In this document: one piece after another, positions 8,530 to 17,156 of the stretch
How the letters are laid out: every line of letters begins with the position of its first letter
Position numbering within the stretch: position 1 is the stretch's first letter
Assembly: GCA_021648755.1 (NCBI GenBank)
Contig: JAKISG010000020.1
Coordinates: forward strand, 1 to 45,386
Direction of reading: 5' to 3'
From: Flavobacteriaceae bacterium
GTDB lineage: Bacteria > Bacteroidota > Bacteroidia > Flavobacteriales > Flavobacteriaceae
Length of the DNA stretch: 45,386 nt
Made by a program: the position numbers and the translations under genes
Notes under the pieces: generated by a model
What the model saw: only the letters and a program-made list of their open reading frames with translations
The model's database searches: none
Told to the model about the DNA's origin: nothing

Positions 8530-9117
8530 ATGAAAACAACATATTTAATAATTGGCTCATTAATTATTACATTAATAAATAGTTGTAAAGCACAAAACAA
8601 CAATTTAAAACAAGACCGCATGAAAACTTTTGATATAGAAATATTTAATAAAAATAAAGTACAAAATACATATAATTATACATCTAAAGATGGTACATCT
8701 TTTAGCCAAAGTGAAGATTTCGATGAATATCTTGAAATCATAAAAGAAAAAAATTCTCCTTTTGAAATTCAAAATACGTATTATAAAACAGGAGTGATTC
8801 AAATGGAAGTTCATAGATATGCAACTGATTTTATAATAAATATGAAAGAATACAACCAACAAGGCACTTTAATCAAAGAAACCGATTACGATAAACCGTT
8901 TAAATTTACATTTAAAGATATTTTAAAATTTATTAAAAAAAGAAATATTGATATGAATTCTTCTGAATTTATATTATCAAGAGGTAAGTCAACAGGAAGG
9001 TTAACTTGGGATATAACTTGGGAGAAACAGGATAAAACTGGTTTGCGCAGGGCTTGGATAGATGGCGTTACAGGAGAAATCATAAAAGAATTCGATGAAA
9101 ATTATACAGAGGGTTAA
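8530..9117 (+). CDS. Lipoprotein, candidate immunity protein, paralog 1
   Basis: A 195-residue lipoprotein (INSCKAQNN, Cys19). It contains a short MORN/YwqK-like stretch (YYKTGVIQMEV, KEYNQQGTLIKETDY), then FKFTFKDILKFIKKRNIDM, and a C-terminal part ending in DGVTGEIIKEFDEN. It is a paralog of the gene at 9587-10180: the N-terminus and the central block are nearly identical, while the segment before the block and the C-terminus differ. Conserved framework with variable ends is typical of immunity proteins duplicated beside changing toxins. It follows toxin remnant 1 directly, and remnant 2 starts at its stop codon. The immunity role is inferred from context. Confidence 0.6.
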   Translation: MKTTYLIIGSLIITLINSCKAQNNNLKQDRMKTFDIEIFNKNKVQNTYNYTSKDGTSFSQSEDFDEYLEIIKEKNSPFEIQNTYYKTGVIQMEVHRYATDFIINMKEYNQQGTLIKETDYDKPFKFTFKDILKFIKKRNIDMNSSEFILSRGKSTGRLTWDITWEKQDKTGLRRAWIDGVTGEIIKEFDENYTEG

Positions 9118-9118
9118 C

Positions 9119-9583
9119 AAATTAAACAAACACCACAAAACAAAAAACGAGAGTTTAGCAGGGTTTATGGAAAAAGCCTTTAATAAGGCAAACCCAACCT
9201 ATAAAAACCATCGTAAAATTTTCTTTTTTGGCGATAGACAGCACTGCCATACACGAGCATACCAATTTAACTTTGTAATGCCGTGTTATTATATTGAATT
9301 GTTTTTTGCAAGATTGAAGAAAAAATATTTTAGCATAGCCTTTGCTATGGTAAAATATTTTATCGAAGATATTGTGAAAAATAAACGATATAATACGGTG
9401 TTACAAAGTTAATTTGGTATATACTTACATTGCTTAGGTTTAGAGCATAGTTTTGATAATAAAGACTATAGTTTTGAAAAAAATAAAACCCAAAATATAA
9501 TGGATTACTCCACTAAAAGAAATCACTTATGGATTTGGCAAATAAAACAACTACTAGCAAATGCACAAATTTTAAAAGAATAA
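9119..9583 (+). pseudogene. Orphan toxin-module remnant 2, deleted, frameshifted and interrupted by a MITE-like element
   Basis: Bases 9119-9236 repeat about 8043-8160 almost exactly, and 9421-9583 repeat 8281-8444 with a changed end. Relative to remnant 1, about 97 bases (about 8160-8256) are missing at the GDT/DST junction, and the join is out of frame. A 162-bp palindromic element (9259-9420) is inserted within the codons of the HELLH zinc motif. No functional protease can come from this copy. It sits between the two paralogous lipoprotein genes, so toxin tip and lipoprotein have been duplicated together as a unit. Confidence 0.85.
9259..9420. mobile_element. MITE-like palindromic element, 162 bp
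   Basis: The ends ATACCAATTTAACTTTGTAA and the reverse complement of 9388-9420 (ATACCAAATTAACTTTGTAA) match over about 33 bases with few differences. The arms keep pairing to a small central loop around 9338-9345, so the whole element folds into one long hairpin. It has no coding capacity for a transposase. Comparison with the uninterrupted copies at about 8277-8290 and 10233-10245 shows the insertion point inside the HELLH codons. No clean target-site duplication is visible, because the flanks have drifted by a few bases. Confidence 0.8.
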
Positions 9584-9586
9584 ATT

Positions 9587-10180
9587 ATGGTAAGAATATA
9601 TTTATTACACAGTTTATTAATTATTATAGTAATGGCAAGTTGTAAAGCACAAAATAATAACACAAAACAAGACACTATGAAAACATTTGATATAGAAACA
9701 TTTGAAAAGAATAAAAATCGTTTAAATGATTATACTTTTATTACACAAGATAGTACAACGATAGCACAAGATGAATGGCAATTTGGTTATGAAGAAACTA
9801 TAAAACCAAAAAATTCATATTTTCAAACATTTAATAAATATTACAGAAATGGTAAATTAAAACTAACAGGTGATTTTTTTCCTAATGATTTTGAAAAAGG
9901 CACTTGGAAAGAATACAACCAACAAGGCGCTTTAATAAAAGAAACCGATTACGATAAACCGTTTAAATTTACTTTTAAAGATATTTTAAAATTTATTAAA
10001 AAAAGAAATATTGATATGAATGGAGATTATTTTGAAATTACTAGAGGAATAGGTACTGATAATCATCCATATTGGGGCATAGTTTATGAAATTGAAAGTA
10101 AACTTAAACTTCAAACTATTGAAATAGATGGTGTTTTAGGGAAAATAGTTGGAGAAGGAAAAGAAAATTATCCAGAATAA
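9587..10180 (+). CDS. Lipoprotein, candidate immunity protein, paralog 2
   Basis: A 197-residue lipoprotein (MASCKAQNN, Cys19) paralogous to the gene at 8530-9117. The leader, KTFDIE, KEYNQQGALIKETDYDKP and FKDILKFIKKRNIDMN are nearly identical between the two. The regions around residues 35-90 and after 150 differ (here YYRNGKLKLTGDFFPNDF and IEIDGVLGKIVGEGKENY). YYRNGKLKLTGDF resembles a MORN/YwqK repeat. It begins 3 bases after the stop of toxin remnant 2. Immunity is a context-based guess. Confidence 0.6.
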   Translation: MVRIYLLHSLLIIIVMASCKAQNNNTKQDTMKTFDIETFEKNKNRLNDYTFITQDSTTIAQDEWQFGYEETIKPKNSYFQTFNKYYRNGKLKLTGDFFPNDFEKGTWKEYNQQGALIKETDYDKPFKFTFKDILKFIKKRNIDMNGDYFEITRGIGTDNHPYWGIVYEIESKLKLQTIEIDGVLGKIVGEGKENYPE

Positions 10181-10182
10181 TT

Positions 10183-10295
10183 AAAACCATCGTAAAATTT
10201 TCTTTTTTGGTGACACAGACAGCACTGCCATACACGAGTTATTACATTGCTTAGGTTTAGAGAGAAACCGATAAACCTTTTAAATTTACATTTAA
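10183..10295 (+). pseudogene. Toxin-module remnant 3 joined to a lipoprotein-gene scrap
   Basis: 10183-10261 repeats the toxin segment from KNHRKIFFFGD through DSTAIHELLHCLGLE, in frame and without the ~97-base segment present only in remnant 1. From about 10262 the sequence switches to a piece of the lipoprotein paralogs (ETD-KPFKFTF), also damaged. It is the shortest and most decayed repeat of the toxin/lipoprotein unit and marks the end of the locus. Confidence 0.75.
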
Positions 10296-10325
10296 CACAC
10301 TTTAGTGAATACTACCTTTAAAAGT

Positions 10326-11360
10326 TTATAATAAACTATTCAGCAACTCTTTTAATTGAGGTTGTGACGGTCTAGGTGCATTTACATCAACAATATTACC
10401 ATCTGGATCTATTAATATAAAGCGTGGAATGCTATTTATACCGTAGGCTTTAATAAAATCGGACTGAAACCCTTTGTTTGCAAATAATTGAGTACCGCCC
10501 ATTTTTTTATCTTTAATCATCTTTTTCCACTTATCTTTTGCCTTATCCCATGAGCCACCATTTCTTCTAGCATCATCTGTAGAAATACTAACAAACTTTA
10601 TATTTTTATGGCGATATTCTTTTTCGATTTTATCTAAAAAAGGTATTTGTTGTTTACATGGTCCACACCAAGTTGCCCAAATATCTAAATATACATATGT
10701 ACCTTTAAAATCATCTAAAGAAGTTTTACCACCTTTATAATTAATATAGTTTACAAATTTAGGCGATGGTTTTCCTTTGGCTAAAACACTGTTCTGTTTT
10801 TGTTGTACTTTATAATTTTGTTTTATTTTAGTAAATATTTTATTATAATTTGCTAATTCTTTTACTTTCACCATAGAATCAATGTTACCAGAAAGCATTT
10901 TGCTTACTTCGGACTCTAAATAAGAAATGCGTGTATTAAAAACCTCTTCTTCCAATTTAAAAAGAGACCTATAATCTTTTATTTTTTCTTTAGTTTCAAA
11001 TTTAATTTTAGTAACTAGATAGTTACTAGTTTCTGAACCAATACCATTAAAAATTATTGAGTTTTTTGCATCATCGTAATTGTAATTAATAGTTATGTCG
11101 TCGCCATTATTCAAAAAGAACATTTGTTTATTTTTACCATCATAAAAAGTATGGTAACCATTTTTTGCAATTTTTAAGGTATCTGAAAAAGTACCATCTA
11201 AATTTATAGGAATTACTTTTTTAAAACCATTACTAATAATTGATACCTCTTTTGCAACATTGTTTGCAATTAAACCAGAAATTTTGGCGTATTTAGAAGT
11301 GTCTGTTTTACAAGAAAATAAAGTAATTATAGAAACGAGTATAAAAATATTTTTTAGCAT
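10326..11360 (-). CDS. TlpA-like thioredoxin-fold lipoprotein with DUF4369-type N-terminus
   Basis: A 344-residue exported lipoprotein (LFSCK, Cys17). Residues about 20-110 form a beta-rich DUF4369-like domain, 120-190 are helical, and 195-344 are a redoxin/thioredoxin domain with WATWCGPCKQQIP (WCGPC at 231-235) and the cis-Pro loop INSIPRFILID. Members of this Bacteroidota family are periplasmic thiol-disulfide oxidoreductases, often linked to cytochrome maturation or cell-envelope redox control. The substrate here is unknown. A -7 box TATATTTG lies upstream on the minus strand (11387-11394). It is transcribed alone and converges on the toxin locus. Confidence 0.9.
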   Translation of the reverse strand: MLKNIFILVSIITLFSCKTDTSKYAKISGLIANNVAKEVSIISNGFKKVIPINLDGTFSDTLKIAKNGYHTFYDGKNKQMFFLNNGDDITINYNYDDAKNSIIFNGIGSETSNYLVTKIKFETKEKIKDYRSLFKLEEEVFNTRISYLESEVSKMLSGNIDSMVKVKELANYNKIFTKIKQNYKVQQKQNSVLAKGKPSPKFVNYINYKGGKTSLDDFKGTYVYLDIWATWCGPCKQQIPFLDKIEKEYRHKNIKFVSISTDDARRNGGSWDKAKDKWKKMIKDKKMGGTQLFANKGFQSDFIKAYGINSIPRFILIDPDGNIVDVNAPRPSQPQLKELLNSLL

Positions 11361-11465
11361 TGTAAATAGTTTTAGTTTGTATAATGCAAATATAGCCTAT
11401 TTTTTTGCAATTTTATTTGCATAGTTTCTTTGATTTGTTGAATTTTGAACAAATTTAAAAATTTC

Positions 11466-12971
11466 ATGGACTTTCATATTATAGATTCAAATTTTATTTC
11501 TTTAACAACTATTGATCAATTATTAACCGAAGATAAAAAACTTAAACTGTCAAACCAAGCTATTGCTAAGATAAACAGATGTAGAAAATATCTAGACCAC
11601 AAAATTAAACAAAAAAATTTACCAATTTACGGTATAAATACAGGGTTTGGATCTTTATGTGATGTTAAAATTGAAGAAGAAAACCTACAACAACTACAAG
11701 AAAATTTGGTAAAATCACATGCTTGTGGCATTGGAGATAAAGTCCCCCAAGAAATTGTAAAACTCATGTTGTTTTTAAAAATTCAATCTTTGAGTTATGG
11801 ATATTCGGGAGTGCAACTAGCAACTGTTCAACGTCTAATAGATTTTTATAATAACAATATTTTACCAGTAATTTTTACTCAAGGCTCACTAGGCGCATCA
11901 GGAGATTTAGCACCTCTAGCACATTTAGCTTTACCTCTTATAGGAGAAGGAGATGTTTGGTTTGATACTAAAATTATTTCTGCAAAATCAATATTAAAAC
12001 AATTTAATTTTAAAAAAATAGAGTTGCAATCTAAAGAAGGGCTTGCCTTATTGAATGGCACACAATTTATGAGTGCTTATGGAGTCCATAATTTATTAAA
12101 AGCCAATAAATTATCCTATTTTGCAGACGTTATAAGTGCCATTTCTTTAGATGCCTTTGACGGAAAAATTTCACCTTTTAACGAATTAATTCATTTAATA
12201 CGGCCACATAACGGGCAGTTAAAAACCGCAAAAATAATGCGTGAATTATTAGATGGTAGTGAGTTGATTGTAAGAGAAAAAGAACATGTACAAGACCCTT
12301 ATTCATTTAGATGTATTCCGCAAGTACATGGAGCAAGTAAAGACACTTTAGACTTTGTTACGAAGACTTTTGAAACCGAAATAAATTCGGTTACTGATAA
12401 CCCAAATATATTTGTGGAAGATGATATTATTGTTTCTGGTGGTAATTTTCATGGACAACCATTGGCATTAGCATTAGACTATTTAGCCATTGCATTATCA
12501 GAATTAGGTAGTATTTCTGAACGTAGAACCTATCAATTGGTTTCAGGTCAAAGAGGGTTGCCACATTTTCTAATTGCAAACCCAGGTTTAAACTCAGGAT
12601 TTATGATTCCGCAATATACAGCCGCAAGTATTGTTAGTCAAAATAAACAATTGGCAACTCCAGCAAGTATAGATAGTATTGTTTCTAGTAACGGGCAAGA
12701 AGACCATGTGAGTATGGGAGCAAATGCAGCAACAAAATGCAGAAAAATAGTCGTTAATTTAGAACGTATTTTAGCTATTGAATTATTTAATGCATCACAA
12801 GCTTTAAGTTTTAGAGAACCATTAAAAACAGCTAAATTTTTAAATAGTTTTGTACAATTATTTAGAAATGAAGTTCCGTTAGTTAAAAAAGATAGGGTTT
12901 TACACTATGATATTCAAAATTCTATTTTATTTTTAAGAACAATTAATATTGATAATAATAACTTAAAGTAA
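11466..12971 (+). CDS. hutH: Histidine ammonia-lyase
   Basis: Converts L-histidine to urocanate and ammonia, the first step of histidine degradation. The protein has 501 residues, the usual length. GSLGASGDLAPLAHLALP contains the Ala144-Ser145-Gly146 triad that cyclises into the MIO electrophile, and YGINTGFGSL and SVTDNPNIF are family motifs. I preferred ATG 11466 (MDFHIIDSNF) over the upstream TTG at 11445, because homologs start close to HIID. No other hut gene (hutU, hutI, hutG) is adjacent, so the rest of the pathway must lie elsewhere. It is divergent from the thioredoxin-like lipoprotein. Confidence 0.95.
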   Translation: MDFHIIDSNFISLTTIDQLLTEDKKLKLSNQAIAKINRCRKYLDHKIKQKNLPIYGINTGFGSLCDVKIEEENLQQLQENLVKSHACGIGDKVPQEIVKLMLFLKIQSLSYGYSGVQLATVQRLIDFYNNNILPVIFTQGSLGASGDLAPLAHLALPLIGEGDVWFDTKIISAKSILKQFNFKKIELQSKEGLALLNGTQFMSAYGVHNLLKANKLSYFADVISAISLDAFDGKISPFNELIHLIRPHNGQLKTAKIMRELLDGSELIVREKEHVQDPYSFRCIPQVHGASKDTLDFVTKTFETEINSVTDNPNIFVEDDIIVSGGNFHGQPLALALDYLAIALSELGSISERRTYQLVSGQRGLPHFLIANPGLNSGFMIPQYTAASIVSQNKQLATPASIDSIVSSNGQEDHVSMGANAATKCRKIVVNLERILAIELFNASQALSFREPLKTAKFLNSFVQLFRNEVPLVKKDRVLHYDIQNSILFLRTINIDNNNLK

Positions 12972-13054
12972 GCAGGTACAAATAAAAAAATGGAAAGTAC
13001 TTAATTTGTAGAATAGCAATTAATAAAATTAACAATTGTAATAATTAGTAATTT

Positions 13055-13849
13055 ATGGTCATAACTAGCATACAAAATCAATTGATAAAAAAAATTTTAC
13101 TATTAAAAAATAAATCTAGGCTACGTAAAAGCGAAGGTTTATTTATTATAGAAGGCTTACGTGAACTAGTATTAGCTCTTAAAGGTAATTTTGAAATAGA
13201 TATGCTTTTATTTTATCCAAAATTAATTTCAGAAAAAGAAATCAAAAAAATAGTCAAAAAACAAACAGAGTTGATCGAAGTTTCAAAAAATGTATTTGAA
13301 AAATTGGCATATAGATCAACTACCGAAGGAATTATTGCGCTAGTAAAGTCAAAAAAAATAAGGCTAGAAGACTTAAAGTTTAAAACAAAAAAACCATTAA
13401 TTTTAGTTGCCGAAGCATTAGAAAAACCAGGTAATATAGGTGCTTTGTTAAGAACTGCAGATGCTGCAAAAGTAGATTGTGTATTAATTGTCAATCCAAA
13501 AACGGATTTATTTAACCCTAATATAATTAGATCAAGTGTCGGTTGTGTTTTTACGACTAGAATTGTAATCGGAAAGGCAGATGAGATTATTACTTTTTTA
13601 AAAGAAAATAAAGTGCAATTATTTGCTGCGGCATTACATAAAGACTCAAAAAACTATACCAAACAAAATTACACTAAAGCAACAGCAATTATTGTTGGTA
13701 CTGAAGCAACAGGTTTAAGTGATATTTGGCTAAAAGAAAGTAAAAAAATAAAAATACCTATGCAGGGAGAAATAGATTCTTTAAATGTATCGGCTTCTGC
13801 AGCAATTTTAGTTTTTGAGGCTGTAAGGCAACGGGAAATTGAAAGTTAA
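13055..13849 (+). CDS. RNA 2'-O-methyltransferase, SpoU/TrmH family
   Basis: A 264-residue protein with an N-terminal substrate-binding region (L30e-like, about 1-100) and the knotted SPOUT domain. The three SpoU motifs are present: EKPGNIGALLRTADA, VGTEATGLSDIW, and IPMQGEIDSLNVSASAAI. They bind S-adenosylmethionine and place the conserved Asn and Arg for ribose methylation. The layout resembles the 23S rRNA methyltransferase subgroup, but the target nucleotide cannot be read from the sequence. It is a single gene convergent with the RelA/SpoT gene. Confidence 0.9.
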   Translation: MVITSIQNQLIKKILLLKNKSRLRKSEGLFIIEGLRELVLALKGNFEIDMLLFYPKLISEKEIKKIVKKQTELIEVSKNVFEKLAYRSTTEGIIALVKSKKIRLEDLKFKTKKPLILVAEALEKPGNIGALLRTADAAKVDCVLIVNPKTDLFNPNIIRSSVGCVFTTRIVIGKADEIITFLKENKVQLFAAALHKDSKNYTKQNYTKATAIIVGTEATGLSDIWLKESKKIKIPMQGEIDSLNVSASAAILVFEAVRQREIES

Positions 13850-13948
13850 AAAATATAAAGATAACCCAATATTAAATATAAAGTAAAAATTTTAAATTGT
13901 GAAAATTCTAAAACGAAAAACACCAGCATATTTTAAATAAAAAAACAA

Positions 13949-16162
13949 TTAAAAATGAGCACGGCTTATTTTAGTAATACCATCAATCTTTTTGAGATTA
14001 ATAATTAATTTTTTTAAATAATCATTATTGTTAACTCCTACTGTAATCTTACCTTCAAAATAACCTTCATTACTATGGATATTAATGCCATATAGATTAA
14101 CTTTTTTACTGTTAGCAATAATTTCAGACACATTGCCTAGAAGTCCGTCGTTATCAAGACCTCTTAAGTTTAGAACAACTCTATGCTCTTGTTGACTTGA
14201 GTCTATCCATTTTGCCGATTTAATTCTGTACGCATAACTTGCTTGTAAAATAATGGAATTTGGACAATTTAATTTATGAATTTTCATACCGTCATTTACA
14301 GTAATAAATCCAAAAACGGAGTCTCCAGGTATTGGGTTACAGCATTGTGCAGGTTTGTAATTTAATTGTTCTTCTTCACTTCCAAAAACTAATAGGTCAT
14401 ATTTTAAAGTAACATCATCTTTATTAATATTTGTATTTACACTCTTTTTTCGTACTCTAGATTTAAAAAAGTTATAAAAAGTATTTTTTCTTTGTATCGC
14501 AAAATCTTTTAATTGGTTATTTTCAATTGCTCCATTACCAAAACGTAAAAACAGGTCTAAACTTGTTTTTAATTTAAAATAACTAATTAATTCATTTATT
14601 GTTTTTTCATTAAATGGTATTTTAATATGTCTTAATTTTCTAGATAAAATTTCTTTGCCATGAATGGCAATTTCTTTGTGTTCTTCTTTTAAGGAAGTTT
14701 TAATTTTTGATTTTGCACTTGCCGTTTTAACAAAATTTAACCAACTAGCTTTTGGTTTTTGATTTTTAGAAACTATTATTTCTACTTGATCTCCGCTATT
14801 TAAAACATAACTTAACGGTACAATTTTACCATTAACTTTTGCGCCTCTACATGTCATACCTACTTCGGTATGAATTGTAAAAGCAAAATCTACGGTTGTA
14901 GCATCTTTGGGCAATGATTTAATATCGCCATTTGGGGTGAAAACATAAATTTCTTTTGCATATAAATTTAATTTAAATTGCTCTATAAAATCTATTGCAT
15001 TTGTGTTCTGACTTTCAAGGGTTTCCTTTAATAAGTTCAACCAATTTTCTAATCCACTTTCTTTTTGATTTCCTTGCTTGTACTTAAAATGAGCGGCATA
15101 ACCTTTTTCAGCAATTTCATGCATTCTTTCAGATCTAATTTGCACTTCAACCCAACGACCTTTTAAGCCCATTACTGTAATATGCAATGCCTCATAACCT
15201 GTAGATTTTGGTTGTGTAATCCAATCTCGCATTCTATTTGGGTTTGGTCTAAAATGGTCGGTTACAATAGAATAAATTTTCCAAGCATTTATTTTTTCTT
15301 CTTTTTTTGAGGACTTATAAATAATTCGGACAGCAAATTTATCATATACTTCATCAAAAGAAACCCCTTGATTTAGCATTTTTTTTCTAATAGAATAAAT
15401 AGATTTTGGTCTTCCTATTATTTTAAAAATCATTTTTTCATGAATTAATGATTCTTTAATTATTTTAGAAAAACTTTTAATATAGATATTTTGTTCTTCT
15501 TTGCTTTGTGTAATTTTATTAGAGATATCTGTATAGACTTCGGGTTCTGTATATTTTAGACCTAAATCCTCTAGTTGAGTTTTGATATTATAAAGACCTA
15601 ATCGGTGTGCAAGAGGAGCGTAAATAAAAAGTGTTTCTGATGCAATTTTTACTTGTTTATGAGTAGGCATTGCGTCCATAGTTTGCATATTATGTAAACG
15701 GTCTGCAATTTTAATAATTATTACACGTACATCATCATGTAAAGTAAGTAATAACTTTCTATAGTTTTCGGCTTGTAAAGAGGCATCTTTATCTTTTTTT
15801 AAATGTGCAATTTTAGTTAATCCGCTTACAATTCTAGCAATAGTTTCTCCAAATAATTGCTCTATGTCTGCAATAGTATAATGCGTGTCTTCTACAACAT
15901 CATGTAGTAGTGCAGCAGCAATTGATACTGCTCCTAAGCCAATATCATTTGCAACAATTTTTGCAACTGCAATAGGGTGAAAGATATATGGTTCACCCGT
16001 TTTTCTGCGTTGTTCTTTATGTGCATCTGCAGCAACCTCAAATGCTTTACGTATTAATTTTTTGTTTTCTAAAGATAGGGTTTCGTAAGAGCCTGTAAGC
16101 ATGTTTTTATAACGCTTAGTTATCTCTTTTTTTTCTTCTTCAATGGTTGCTTTATATACCAT
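13949..16162 (-). CDS. RelA/SpoT-family (p)ppGpp synthetase/hydrolase
   Basis: A 737-residue long RSH enzyme that makes or degrades the stringent-response alarmone (p)ppGpp. The hydrolase domain is intact: FHPIAVAK (His62), LLHDVVEDT (His87-Asp88), and KIADRLHNM (Asp154). The synthetase domain follows, with KSTGYEALHITV and WVEVQIRSERMHEIAEKG. Then come the TGS domain (IYVFTPNGDIKSLPKDATTV) and a C-terminal ACT domain (ending LKKIDGITKISRAHF). With both active sites recognisable it is probably bifunctional. The start is ATG at 16162. The partner gene for ppGpp action, a DksA/TraR-like protein, lies at 5353-5733. Confidence 0.93.
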   Translation of the reverse strand: MVYKATIEEEKKEITKRYKNMLTGSYETLSLENKKLIRKAFEVAADAHKEQRRKTGEPYIFHPIAVAKIVANDIGLGAVSIAAALLHDVVEDTHYTIADIEQLFGETIARIVSGLTKIAHLKKDKDASLQAENYRKLLLTLHDDVRVIIIKIADRLHNMQTMDAMPTHKQVKIASETLFIYAPLAHRLGLYNIKTQLEDLGLKYTEPEVYTDISNKITQSKEEQNIYIKSFSKIIKESLIHEKMIFKIIGRPKSIYSIRKKMLNQGVSFDEVYDKFAVRIIYKSSKKEEKINAWKIYSIVTDHFRPNPNRMRDWITQPKSTGYEALHITVMGLKGRWVEVQIRSERMHEIAEKGYAAHFKYKQGNQKESGLENWLNLLKETLESQNTNAIDFIEQFKLNLYAKEIYVFTPNGDIKSLPKDATTVDFAFTIHTEVGMTCRGAKVNGKIVPLSYVLNSGDQVEIIVSKNQKPKASWLNFVKTASAKSKIKTSLKEEHKEIAIHGKEILSRKLRHIKIPFNEKTINELISYFKLKTSLDLFLRFGNGAIENNQLKDFAIQRKNTFYNFFKSRVRKKSVNTNINKDDVTLKYDLLVFGSEEEQLNYKPAQCCNPIPGDSVFGFITVNDGMKIHKLNCPNSIILQASYAYRIKSAKWIDSSQQEHRVVLNLRGLDNDGLLGNVSEIIANSKKVNLYGINIHSNEGYFEGKITVGVNNNDYLKKLIINLKKIDGITKISRAHF

Positions 16163-16232
16163 AGAATAAAGATAAACAATTAATTTAAATTAAGATGTAA
16201 AATTAGTTTAGAATTTTAAATATTTAAACAAT

Positions 16233-16268
16233 AAAAAGCCAATAAAATCTGTTTTTTATTGGCTTTTT
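16233..16268 (-). terminator. Rho-independent terminator after the DUF4369 lipoprotein gene
   Basis: AAAAAGCCAATAAAA at 16233-16247 pairs with TTTTATTGGCTTTTT around 16254-16268, with a short loop. On the minus strand it ends in a T-run and lies between the lipoprotein gene stop (16304) and the RSH start. The symmetry would also allow plus-strand use. Confidence 0.85.
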
Positions 16269-16303
16269 TATTTTTACTACTTATTTTAAAAATAAATTAT
16301 ATA

Positions 16304-17038
16304 TTATTTTTTTGCAGGAGTTTCTTTAGCCTGTGGTGATTTTTTAATTTGTGGTGCTACTACATTATTCTTTTTTTCTAAAAATTCTTTTAGTTGTTTA
16401 GAAATGGTTGCATTCTGAACTTCTTTAGATAGTGCTTCAAAAGCAGGTTTTATAGAATCTTTATATATTGGGTTTTGAAATAAACCAGACAAAACCATAG
16501 AAGAAACATGAGAATTAGGATTTGCTTTGACATATTTCCATTCATTTAATGAAATTTCAGCTTGAATTTTTTTGGCTTTATCTTGTATTTCTTTAATTTT
16601 AACGGTATCTTTTGCAGCAGTAGCGTCTTTGTATTCTGTAGTAAAAACACTCATTTTTTTATTTAAGTTATTTTTCATATCTCTTAAATCAGTTAGGTCA
16701 GTATGCATTTTTGACCCAGAAACTTTTGAAGTATGTAAACTATCTTTATATGCAATAACATTTATTTTATCAGTTATATCCATCAACGGAAAAATACCTT
16801 GCTTTAAACTATCGATAAAGATACCATAAATAATAGGCTCTTCTATAATGACATTAAAACTAAACTTTCCGTTTTGAACTGTGGTAGAATCAATACTTAT
16901 TATTTTTTTGTCAACTTGTTTTTTTAAAGTTACTTTTCTTCCGTTCGGAACATCTTTAATGGTAACATTTATATTTGCTTTTTCTTTACAAGAAAAAGCA
17001 AGTAGTAGTATAATTAGAATTACAATAATTTTATTCAT
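16304..17038 (-). CDS. DUF4369-domain lipoprotein
   Basis: A 244-residue lipoprotein (LAFSCKE, Cys17). Residues about 20-115 have the beta-rich DUF4369 pattern (GRKVTLKKQVDKKIISIDST, GKFSFN) found at the N-terminus of Bacteroidota TlpA-like proteins, followed by a helical region (about 115-225). The thioredoxin domain that normally follows is absent; the protein ends in a Lys/Pro/Ala-rich tail (SPQAKETPAKK). It thus resembles the N-terminal half of the 10326-11360 lipoprotein without the redox part. The function is unknown. A -7 box TATATTTG (17061-17068, minus) lies just upstream. Confidence 0.85.
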   Translation of the reverse strand: MNKIIVILIILLLAFSCKEKANINVTIKDVPNGRKVTLKKQVDKKIISIDSTTVQNGKFSFNVIIEEPIIYGIFIDSLKQGIFPLMDITDKINVIAYKDSLHTSKVSGSKMHTDLTDLRDMKNNLNKKMSVFTTEYKDATAAKDTVKIKEIQDKAKKIQAEISLNEWKYVKANPNSHVSSMVLSGLFQNPIYKDSIKPAFEALSKEVQNATISKQLKEFLEKKNNVVAPQIKKSPQAKETPAKK

Positions 17039-17060
17039 TTTTAGTTATTTTTAATTTTTG

Positions 17061-17130
17061 CAAATATAGGTAGTGTATTAAATCTGTACAAGTAATTAGA
17101 GGATAAATTCATAAGTTTATATTATCTTTG
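17061..17130. promoter_or_regulatory. Divergent promoters for the DUF4369 lipoprotein and mrp
   Basis: TATATTTG on the minus strand (17061-17068) and TATCTTTG on the plus strand (17123-17130) match the Bacteroidota -7 consensus and face outward toward the two genes. No convincing -33 TTG was found. Confidence 0.5.
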
Positions 17131-17156
17131 TGTTTAATTTAGATTAAATTAATATA

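Noticed and set aside
9095..9412. 105-codon open frame across toxin remnant 2
   Set aside because: It is an out-of-frame read through the remnant and the palindromic element, starting within the upstream lipoprotein gene.
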